Shown one piece after another: positions 16,823 to 22,558 of a stretch of DNA of 22,558 nt. Position 1 is the stretch's first letter; each line of letters begins with the position of its first letter. Source of the stretch: W0P28-013 sp051878315 (GTDB lineage: Bacteria > Bacteroidota > Bacteroidia > Bacteroidales > Paludibacteraceae); contig JBJEJW010000021.1 of NCBI GenBank assembly GCA_051878315.1, positions 1 to 22,558 of the forward strand. Direction: 5' to 3'. Position numbers and translations under genes: made by a program. The notes beneath the pieces are model-generated. The model was given only the letters and a program-made list of their open reading frames with translations, was not told the DNA's origin and made no database searches.

Positions 16823-17389
16823 TTAGTGCTTGCGGTAACCGCATTTCGGGCAAACGCCATTCGCATCAAGCGAAATGCCGCAGAGCGGGCAGCGGTCGAT
16901 TTGCTTGCGGTCGCTAAATTCGGCTGAAGCGGCGTTGACACCGCTGGTGAACGTGATTTTGGCGATGTTGAGTTTGTCTCGCAAAAGGGCGTACACGATT
17001 TTTATCATGCCTTCGACGGTCATCGTCTCTTTGGTTACCACTACACGACAATCGGGATAGGCTGTAGCCAATTCCGTTTTGAATGCTTCACCTTTCATCG
17101 TGTTGCGCGGGTGTCCGTTTTTGATGCCTTGTTTTTCGTACACATCTAAAATGGCCGGCAACAGCGGGTCGTCTTCTCTGAGTATCAGTGCATGGTCAAA
17201 ATTTTTAAGCACATTCCATGCTACTTTCTGAATTTCGTTACAAGGGTACACCATGTTGACACCGTCGTTTATGGTATCTTCCACTTCGATGGTCAACACG
17301 CCGGTGTGTCCGTGTAAATATTGCGCTTCGCCTTGGAAACCGTAAAATCGATGCGCATACTGCAAATCGAATGTCGTGATGCTTCTCAT
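16823..17389 (-). CDS. queD: QueD/6-pyruvoyl-tetrahydropterin-synthase-family protein with C-terminal zinc ribbon
   Basis: This 188-residue protein has the T-fold pterin-binding signature. Zinc ligands are His13 (YAHRF), His26 and His28 (LHGH). The Asp65-His66 pair (NFDHALIL) and the substrate-binding glutamate in KETMTVEG are also present. QueD makes 6-carboxy-tetrahydropterin for queuosine; PTPS makes pyruvoyl-tetrahydropterin. Two oddities stand out. The catalytic Cys that lies four residues before the first HGH histidine in QueD is Ala22 here. About 65 extra residues include a C-terminal zinc ribbon, Cys167/Cys170 and Cys180/Cys183. Function may therefore differ from queuosine synthesis. 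It lies 21 bases after rubrerythrin on the same strand and is probably co-transcribed with it. ATG at 17389 fits the family N-terminus. The family is certain; the exact reaction is not. Confidence 0.8.
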   Translation of the reverse strand: MRSITTFDLQYAHRFYGFQGEAQYLHGHTGVLTIEVEDTINDGVNMVYPCNEIQKVAWNVLKNFDHALILREDDPLLPAILDVYEKQGIKNGHPRNTMKGEAFKTELATAYPDCRVVVTKETMTVEGMIKIVYALLRDKLNIAKITFTSGVNAASAEFSDRKQIDRCPLCGISLDANGVCPKCGYRKH

Positions 17390-17410
17390 GGTTGTTTTGT
17401 ATTAAAATGG

Positions 17411-17953
17411 TTAATAATTGGAGGCTTTTACTTCGAAATAACTTTGCGGATGGTCGCATACGGGACATACTTCGGGAGCTTTTGCTCCGATGACAATGTG
17501 TCCGCAGTTGCGGCATTGCCAAATTGTGTCGCCGTCGCGCGAGAATACTACGCCGTCTTCGATATTTTGGAGCAAGCGGCGATAGCGTTCTTCATGTGCT
17601 TTCTCGATGGCGGCTACACCACGCATTTTGGCTGCAATTTCGCTGAACCCTTCTTCTTCGGCCTCTCTGGCCATGCGGTCGTACATGTCTGTCCATTCGT
17701 AATTTTCACCTTCGGCTGCAGCTTTCAAGTTGGTCATGGTGTCTTGAATGGCGCCACCTTCCAAATATTTGAACCACATTTTGGCGTGTTCTTTCTCGTT
17801 GTTGGCAGTCTCTTCAAATAGGGCTGCTATCTGTTGATAACCATCTTTTTTCGCTTTTGAAGCGAAATAGGTGTACTTGTTGCGTGCCTGCGATTCGCCG
17901 GCGAATGCCTCCATGAGGTTTTTCTCTGTTTTTGTGCCTTTTAAGTTTTTCAT
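17411..17953 (-). CDS. rbr: Rubrerythrin
   Basis: Rubrerythrin is a non-haem diiron peroxidase that protects anaerobes from hydrogen peroxide. ATG at 17953 gives 180 residues, MKNLKGTKTEKNLMEAF. The open frame reaches 18031, but that extension crosses the promoter and is not family-like. The ferritin-like domain carries Glu20, Glu53 with His56 (EKEH), Glu83/Glu86 (ENYEW) and Glu117 with His120 (EKAH), matching the known diiron ligands. The C-terminal rubredoxin domain has Cys147-x2-Cys150 and Cys163-x2-Cys166. All metal ligands are present. A strong promoter (18001-18032) precedes it and the queD-like gene follows 21 bases downstream. It points to an anaerobic or microaerobic life style. Confidence 0.95.
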   Translation of the reverse strand: MKNLKGTKTEKNLMEAFAGESQARNKYTYFASKAKKDGYQQIAALFEETANNEKEHAKMWFKYLEGGAIQDTMTNLKAAAEGENYEWTDMYDRMAREAEEEGFSEIAAKMRGVAAIEKAHEERYRRLLQNIEDGVVFSRDGDTIWQCRNCGHIVIGAKAPEVCPVCDHPQSYFEVKASNY

Positions 17954-18000
17954 AATTGTTTTGCAATTTAGTGGTTTAAAAAATAGGATTAACTTTGTGG

Positions 18001-18032
18001 CAAAAATACACATTTTTTCTGAATACAACAAA
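18001..18032 (-). promoter_or_regulatory. Promoter of the rubrerythrin-queD operon
   Basis: On the minus strand TTTG (18029-18032), 20 bases, then TATTTTTG (18001-18008). The predicted start is near 17995, giving a 40-nt leader to the rubrerythrin ATG. This position excludes the longer reading frame. Confidence 0.75.
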
Positions 18033-18145
18033 AAAAACGATTATTTTGCGGAGTGAAAAATTTCGTGTGTGTATCATGCTCACCAATGTCGATGTGAAGT
18101 ACTACAAAATAGTGATTTTGTTGTCGTCGGCGTGGCACGGTGCCA

Positions 18146-18197
18146 ATAACCAAAGCGAGCGATTCCTTTTGTGGGAAATCGCTCGCTTCGTGGTTAT
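18146..18197 (-). terminator. Long hairpin downstream of rpsA
   Basis: ATAACCA (18146-18152) pairs with TGGTTAT (18191-18197), and AAGCGAGCGATT (18153-18164) with AATCGCTCGCTT (18177-18188), separated only by a 2-base bulge. A small GCCGT/ACGGC hairpin (about 18200-18213) lies between it and the rpsA stop. On the minus strand it is the natural end of the rpsA transcript, though the tail after it is only weakly U-rich. Confidence 0.65.
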
Positions 18198-18219
18198 AAG
18201 CCGTTTTTACGGCAATTAA

Positions 18220-20178
18220 TTATTCAGCATCGTCTTTTTTCACAGCTTTTTTAGTCGTCTTTTTAGCCGGTTTTGCTTCGGCTTCACCTTCGGCAACTTC
18301 AGCCTTTTTGGCACGCGACGTTTTTTTGGCTGCCGGTTTTTCGGCTTTCTCGTCGGCGTTTTTAGCTGCCTCTTTCTTAATCAGTTTTTCGGTGGCGGCG
18401 GCTACCATTTCATTTTTCAAAGCCGACAAAGCGTCGATGTCACCGAGAGTTGTTTTCTCGATAACGGGCAACTCTTCTTTCTTGGCTTTTTTGGCTGCTT
18501 TTTTGCTTTCGGCTGCTTCGGCTTCGGCAGAGGCAGCTTTGGCTTCGTCTTCGTGGATGCGGCTGTGCGACAAGATGATACGTTTCGCGTCTTTGTTGAA
18601 TTCAATAACTTTGAAATTCAGTTTCTCGTCCATTTTAGCCGTCGTGCCGTCTTCTTTTACCAAGTGTTTCGGTGTGGCGAAACCTTCGACGCCGTATGGC
18701 AAAGCAACGACTGCACCTTTGTCGAGCATCTCGATGATAGTGCCTTCGTGAATGCTGTCAGGTGTGAAGATGGTTTCGAATACGTCCCACGGATTTTCTT
18801 CCAATTGTTTGTGGCCAAGGCTCAAACGACGATTTTCTTTGTCTATTTCCAAAACGACTACTTCGATTTCGGAGCCGATTTGTGTAAATTCCGACGGGTG
18901 TTTGATTTTCTTGGTCCAACTCAAATCGCTGATGTGGATGAGGCCGTCGATGCCTTCTTCTATCTCGACGAATACGCCGAAGTTGGTGAAGTTGCGTACT
19001 TTGGCCATGTGGCGTGTGCCAACTGCATATTTGGTGTCGATGGTTTCCCACGGATCGGCTTTCAATTGTTTGATGCCGAGCGACATTTTGCGTTCTTGAC
19101 GGTCGAGTGTGAGAATGACGGCTTCTACGTCGTCGCCTACTTTCAAGAACTCTTGTGCGCTACGCAAGTGTTGGCTCCAACTCATTTCGCTGACGTGAAT
19201 CAGCCCTTCGACGCCCGGAATGATTTCGACAAATGCGCCGTAGTCGGTCATCACTACCACTTTGCCTTTCACGTGGTCGCCTACTTGCAAGTTCGGGTCG
19301 AGGGCATCCCACGGGTGTGGTGTCAACTGCTTCAAACCGAGAGCGATACGTTTTTTCTCATCGTCGAAATCAAGGATAACAACATTGATTTTTTGGTCGA
19401 GTTGTACAACTTCCGACGGATCGTTCACGCGTCCCCAACTCAAGTCGGTGATGTGAATCAAACCATCTACGCCGCCAAGATCGATGAATGCACCGAACGA
19501 GGCAATGTTTTTGACAACACCTTCGAGTACCTGACCTTTTTCAAGTTTCGAAATAATCTCTTTTTTCTGTTTTTCGAGTTCGGCTTCGATAAGTGCTTTG
19601 TGCGAAACGACAACGTTTTTGTATTCTTGGTTGATTTTGACAACTTTGAATTCCATCGTTTTGCCGACGAATACGTCGTAGTCGCGGATAGGCTTAACGT
19701 CGATCTGCGAACCGGGCAGGAATGCTTCGATGCCGAATACGTCGACAATCATGCCGCCTTTGGTGCGACATTTTACATAGCCTTTGATGATTTCTTCGTT
19801 GTTGAGGGCTTCGTTTACGCGATCCCACGAGCGCGATGCACGGGCGGCTTTGTGCGACAGAATCAGTTGGCCTTTTTTGTCTTCTTGGTTTTCGATGTAC
19901 ACTTCGACTTGGTCGCCGACTTTCAAATCCGGATTGTAGCGAAATTCGCTCATCGGAATGATACCGTCCGATTTGAAACCGATGTTGACAACGACTTCGC
20001 GTTTGTTCATCGAAATGATTGTGCCCATTACGACTTCTTTGTCTTTCACTTTGTTCAACGTGTTGTCGTACTGTGCGGTAAGTTCTGCTTTTTCTTCTTT
20101 GGTTACGATGTCGCCATTTTCGTAGGCATCCCAATCGAAGTCAGCGGCAGGGGCTGCTTGAAATTTGTTTTCTTCCAT
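18220..20178 (-). CDS. rpsA: 30S ribosomal protein S1 with Lys/Ala-rich C-terminal tail
   Basis: S1 binds mRNA on the 30S subunit. ATG at 20178 (MEENKFQAAPAADFDWDAYE) gives 652 residues. The frame extends upstream to 20274, but that part covers the promoter and leader. Six S1 RNA-binding domains can be followed, for example MGTIISMNKREVVVNIGFKS, VLEGVVKNIASFGAFIDLGG, VKGKVVVMTDYGAFVEI, MAKVRNFTNFGVFVEI and HEGTIIEMLDKGAVVAL. Linkers carry the repeated LGxKQL...PWD pattern (GLKQLTPHPWD, GIKQLKADPWE, GHKQLEENPWD). After the last domain, about residues 535-652 form a low-complexity Lys/Ala/Glu tail with KKAAKKAKK and AAKKTSRAKK, resembling histone H1 tails. This tail is longer and more basic than I expect for S1. 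The gene is monocistronic, with its own promoter overlapping the typA terminator. Confidence 0.94.
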   Translation of the reverse strand: MEENKFQAAPAADFDWDAYENGDIVTKEEKAELTAQYDNTLNKVKDKEVVMGTIISMNKREVVVNIGFKSDGIIPMSEFRYNPDLKVGDQVEVYIENQEDKKGQLILSHKAARASRSWDRVNEALNNEEIIKGYVKCRTKGGMIVDVFGIEAFLPGSQIDVKPIRDYDVFVGKTMEFKVVKINQEYKNVVVSHKALIEAELEKQKKEIISKLEKGQVLEGVVKNIASFGAFIDLGGVDGLIHITDLSWGRVNDPSEVVQLDQKINVVILDFDDEKKRIALGLKQLTPHPWDALDPNLQVGDHVKGKVVVMTDYGAFVEIIPGVEGLIHVSEMSWSQHLRSAQEFLKVGDDVEAVILTLDRQERKMSLGIKQLKADPWETIDTKYAVGTRHMAKVRNFTNFGVFVEIEEGIDGLIHISDLSWTKKIKHPSEFTQIGSEIEVVVLEIDKENRRLSLGHKQLEENPWDVFETIFTPDSIHEGTIIEMLDKGAVVALPYGVEGFATPKHLVKEDGTTAKMDEKLNFKVIEFNKDAKRIILSHSRIHEDEAKAASAEAEAAESKKAAKKAKKEELPVIEKTTLGDIDALSALKNEMVAAATEKLIKKEAAKNADEKAEKPAAKKTSRAKKAEVAEGEAEAKPAKKTTKKAVKKDDAE

Positions 20179-20197
20179 TGTGGAAAGATTTTTTTGC

Positions 20198-20218
20198 GTC
20201 GGATTTTTTGTGTCCGAC
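20198..20218 (-). promoter_or_regulatory. Leader hairpin upstream of rpsA
   Basis: In the 80-nt rpsA leader, GTCGGA and TCCGAC form a 6-bp stem with a 9-nt loop, CACAAAAAA on the minus strand. It ends 20 bases before the ATG. The A-rich loop and position could suit autogenous control by S1, but that is inference. Confidence 0.4.
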
Positions 20219-20263
20219 AGGTTAAACAATAGGGTTAATTCTGCATTTGCGTAAAATGCGGCG

Positions 20264-20293
20264 CAAAGGTACAAAAAAATCGTTGAATGACAA
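20264..20293 (-). promoter_or_regulatory. Promoter of rpsA
   Basis: On the minus strand TTG (20291-20293), 19 bases, then TACCTTTG (20264-20271) matches the Bacteroidota consensus. The -33 element lies in the loop of the typA terminator and the spacer overlaps its U-tract. Confidence 0.7.
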
Positions 20294-20313
20294 TGACTTT
20301 CAACGATTTTTTT
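20273..20313 (-). terminator. Intrinsic terminator of typA
   Basis: A perfect 15-bp inverted repeat (20273-20287/20299-20313) with an 11-nt loop has core ATCGTTGAA/TTCAACGAT flanked by A7 and T7 runs. It works as a strong terminator on the minus strand after typA, and the symmetry allows it on the + strand too. Confidence 0.85.
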
Positions 20314-20326
20314 GCGGTTATTGTGT

Positions 20327-22129
20327 TTAGGCGTTTTTGCCTTGACGTTTGCGTTCGGTTTCGTCCAATATGATTTTGCGTATGCGCAAATGGTGCGGTG
20401 TTACTTCTACATATTCGTCTTCTTTGATGTACTCGAGCGCTTCTTCGAGGCTGAATACGATGGGTGGCGGCAGGGTCGCTTTGTCGTCGGCACTTTTCGA
20501 GCGCATGTTGGTTAGTTTTTTTGCTTTGGTTACGTTAATCACGATGTCGCCTTCTTTGGCATTTTCGCCGACGACTTGTCCTGCATATACTTCGTCTTGC
20601 GGGAAGATGAAGAATCGTCCGCGGTCCTGCAATTTATCGAGTGCGTAGGCGAATGCTGTGCCCGCTTCCATGGCGATGAGTGAGCCGTTTTGGCGGCGCT
20701 CGATTTCGCCTTTCCATGGTTGATATTCGGCAAAACGATGTGCCATGATGGCTTCGCCGGCCGACAATGTCAGTATGGTGTTGCGCAACCCGATGATGCC
20801 ACGCGACGGAATCATAAATTCTAACTGCAAACGGTCGTTTTGTGTTTCCATCATGGTGAGTTCGCCTTTGCGGCGCGTTATCACGTCAATGATTTTGCTG
20901 GAATACTCTTCGGGTACGTTGATGGTGAGTTGTTCGATAGGTTCGCATTTCACGCCGTTAATTTCTTTGGTGATGACTTGCGGTTGGCCTACTTGCAGTT
21001 CGTAGCCTTCGCGGCGCATGGTTTCGATGAGTACCGACAGATGCAGTACGCCACGTCCCGATACGCGCCAGACGTCGGAGTTTTCCGATTTCTCGACGCG
21101 CAGCGCCAAGTTTTTGTCCAATTCGCGCATCAGTCGCTCGTGTATGTGGCGCGAGGTAACGTATTTGCCGTCCTGACCGTAGAATGGCGAGTCGTTGTTG
21201 GTGAACGACATGCTCATCGTCGGTTCGTCGATGGCGATGGGCGGCAAGGCTTCCGGTGTGTTGATGTCGGCAATGGTGTCGCCTATTTCGAATCCGTCGA
21301 TGCCGACCATGGCGCAGATGTCGCCCGAGCCGACTTCGGCGGCTTCCACTTTGCCCAAACCGGTGAAGGTGTTCAATGTTTTGATGCGCGATTTCACGAT
21401 GGTGCCATCGCGTTTGATGAGCGCCACATCTTGGTTGGCTTTGAATGTGCCGCGGTGTACGCGTCCTACGGCGATGCGGCCTACATACGACGAGTAGTCG
21501 AGCGATGTGATGAGCATTTGCGCGGCGCCTTCGATGTATTGCGGAGCGGGAATGTATTCGATGATAGCGTCGAGCAGGGCGGTGATGTTGTCGGTAGGCG
21601 TGCGCCAATCGGTTGACATCCAATTCTGCTTGGCCGAACCGTAAATGGTCTGAAAATCAAGTTGATCTTCGGTGGCGTTCAGGTTGCACATCAGGTCGAA
21701 AACGGCCTCTTGCGCTTCGTCGGGGCGGCAGTTGGGCTTATCGACTTTGTTGATGACGACGATGGGTTTCAGCCCGATTTGCAACGCTTTTTGCAGCACG
21801 AAACGTGTTTGCGGCATCGGCCCTTCGAACGCATCGACCAGCAGCAGACAGCCGTCGGCCATGTTGAGCACGCGTTCGACTTCACCACCGAAATCGGCGT
21901 GTCCCGGTGTATCGATGATGTTGATTTTTGTGCCTTTGTAGGTGATCGAAACGTTTTTCGACAGAATCGTGATGCCGCGTTCGCGTTCCAAATCGTTATT
22001 GTCCAAAATGAGTTCGCCCGTTTGCTGATTCTCGCGGAAAAGTTGTCCGGCCAGCAGCATTTTATCCACCAGCGTGGTTTTGCCGTGGTCAACGTGAGCG
22101 ATAATTGCTATGTTACGAATATCTTGCAT
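20327..22129 (-). CDS. typA: Translational GTPase TypA/BipA
   Basis: TypA is an EF-G-like GTPase that helps 50S assembly and stress adaptation. The G motifs are complete: AHVDHGKTTL (P loop), RERGITI (switch I), DTPGHADFGGEV (G3), NKVDKPN (G4) and SAK (G5). They are followed by the EF-G-like beta barrel, domain III, domain V and the TypA-specific C-terminal domain (KKLTNMRSKSADD). ATG at 22129 (MQDIRNIAIIAHVDHG, 600 residues) matches the family start. ATG at 22135 is also possible, with AAGG just upstream. The longer frame to 22156 overlaps the promoter -7 element and must be wrong. Its terminator overlaps the rpsA promoter. Confidence 0.95.
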   Translation of the reverse strand: MQDIRNIAIIAHVDHGKTTLVDKMLLAGQLFRENQQTGELILDNNDLERERGITILSKNVSITYKGTKINIIDTPGHADFGGEVERVLNMADGCLLLVDAFEGPMPQTRFVLQKALQIGLKPIVVINKVDKPNCRPDEAQEAVFDLMCNLNATEDQLDFQTIYGSAKQNWMSTDWRTPTDNITALLDAIIEYIPAPQYIEGAAQMLITSLDYSSYVGRIAVGRVHRGTFKANQDVALIKRDGTIVKSRIKTLNTFTGLGKVEAAEVGSGDICAMVGIDGFEIGDTIADINTPEALPPIAIDEPTMSMSFTNNDSPFYGQDGKYVTSRHIHERLMRELDKNLALRVEKSENSDVWRVSGRGVLHLSVLIETMRREGYELQVGQPQVITKEINGVKCEPIEQLTINVPEEYSSKIIDVITRRKGELTMMETQNDRLQLEFMIPSRGIIGLRNTILTLSAGEAIMAHRFAEYQPWKGEIERRQNGSLIAMEAGTAFAYALDKLQDRGRFFIFPQDEVYAGQVVGENAKEGDIVINVTKAKKLTNMRSKSADDKATLPPPIVFSLEEALEYIKEDEYVEVTPHHLRIRKIILDETERKRQGKNA

Positions 22130-22153
22130 ATACATTACCTTAAAAACCGGCTG

Positions 22154-22161
22154 CAAAGTTA
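22154..22161 (-). promoter_or_regulatory. -7 element of the typA promoter
   Basis: TAACTTTG on the minus strand lies 24 bases before the chosen typA ATG. A clear -33 element is not seen. It shows that translation cannot begin at 22156. Confidence 0.55.
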
Positions 22162-22244
22162 CAAAAAAAATGAATAACAGCGGTTATGTTTGTTAAAATC
22201 TTGGTTGCGCGTGTCGGTTATGGTTGATTTTTATGCCGAGATTG

Positions 22245-22275
22245 TTGGTTGTTTGAAATAATATGCCTATTTTTG
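22245..22275 (+). promoter_or_regulatory. Promoter reading rightward from the typA upstream region
   Basis: TTG (22245-22247), 20 bases, then TATTTTTG (22268-22275) matches the Bacteroidota consensus on the + strand. The predicted start is near 22280, exactly where a hairpin begins. Confidence 0.65.
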
Positions 22276-22279
22276 CACT

Positions 22280-22558
22280 ATCAAAACCGTAGATGGCAGT
22301 AGCGACCGCCTCTGTTTTGATTGATACATATTCTGTAAGCGTTTAGTTTTACTTTGACCGAAAATCGCCAAATTTTCAAAGCTCAACAGTAACAATCGGA
22401 CGACTACGTTCTGGCATTTCTTGTTTTTTGCGAGAAGGTCGGGCGTGGTGTGTTGTTTATATGTTGAGTGGGCGTTTGGCGATGCCTCGGTTAAGATAAA
22501 CTGACATCTCCACGCTTTTTTTATTTTATAAACCGCCGAACTCGGAGATGGCGAGGCA
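22280..22558 (+). other. Gene-free stretch with nested inverted repeats: candidate long structured leader or ncRNA, cut by the window end
   Basis: No ORF of credible length is present on either strand. Inverted repeats suggest RNA structure on the + strand. ATCAAAAC (22280-22287) pairs with GTTTTGAT (22314-22321). CTTTG and AAAAT (22352-22356, 22361-22365) pair with ATTTT and CAAAG (22372-22376, 22377-22381). TGCCTCG (22483-22489) pairs with CGAGGCA (22552-22558), enclosing CATCTCC (22505-22511) with GGAGATG (22544-22550). The last pairing runs into the window edge. I do not recognise a tmRNA, RNase P or common riboswitch motif. A 17-codon ORF (22293-22346) lies partly inside the first hairpin. 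The typA neighbour in some Bacteroidota is divergent rpsO, so this could be its leader, but no S15 coding sequence is visible. Confidence 0.4.

Noticed and set aside
16730..17410. preQ1 riboswitch for the queD-like gene
   Set aside because: The gene is second in an operon with only 21 bases before it, and the rubrerythrin leader is 40 nt with no riboswitch-like core.
17995..18219. 74-codon + strand frame between rubrerythrin and rpsA
   Set aside because: It reads through the rubrerythrin promoter and the long rpsA hairpin, and no promoter of proper spacing drives it.
18553..20232. 559-codon open frame on the + strand opposite rpsA
   Set aside because: It is a mirror of rpsA, whose six S1 domains are unmistakable. 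The translation is a Phe/Asp/Val-rich shadow without any domain.
1..22558. CRISPR array or insertion sequence
   Set aside because: No regularly spaced direct repeats, transposase frame or terminal inverted repeats with target duplication were seen.

Overview
The window looks like a chromosomal stretch of a Bacteroidota bacterium, most likely a Bacteroidales relative with a type IX secretion system (T9SS). Three things point there. First, it carries a full-length sprA/sov translocon gene and a GldJ-type lipoprotein gene. Second, promoters follow the Bacteroidota pattern, TTG or TTTG then 19-20 bases then TAnnTTTG, several with the variant TAACTTTG, and Shine-Dalgarno sequences are largely absent. 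Third, the local orders folP-cdaA and ruvA-sprA fit this phylum. Most genes are housekeeping and intact.

Layout. Positions 1-664 hold the 3' end of an A-rich gene on the + strand. Its C-terminus resembles a PD-(D/E)XK nuclease toxin domain, so this is the end of an accessory or mobile region. Next come minus-strand RNA genes: an unidentified structured RNA candidate (about 667-797) with its own promoter and terminator, and tRNA-Arg(ACG) (894-967). These are followed by a 55-residue membrane protein (1074-1241), then mutS2 and asnS, all on the minus strand, and then the T9SS lipoprotein gene gldJ (5311-6762, minus).

From 6884 a + strand unit runs outward: folP, cdaA (c-di-AMP synthase), ruvA and the 2487-codon sprA. 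A bidirectional terminator at 16759-16795 separates sprA from a convergent minus-strand operon of rubrerythrin followed by a QueD-like protein with a zinc ribbon. Then come rpsA (ribosomal protein S1 with a histone-H1-like Lys/Ala tail) and typA/bipA, both minus. The terminator of typA overlaps the promoter of rpsA. The last 400 bases carry no recognisable protein gene. They hold a + strand promoter and several nested inverted repeats that look like the start of a structured RNA or long leader running off the window.

Functional picture: translation (asnS, rpsA, typA, tRNA-Arg), DNA maintenance (mutS2, ruvA), folate and nucleotide signalling (folP, cdaA), oxidative stress (rubrerythrin) and protein secretion (gldJ, sprA). 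The parts least explained by standard annotation are the toxin fragment, the two RNA-like regions, the QueD-like protein without the usual catalytic cysteine, and the S1 tail.
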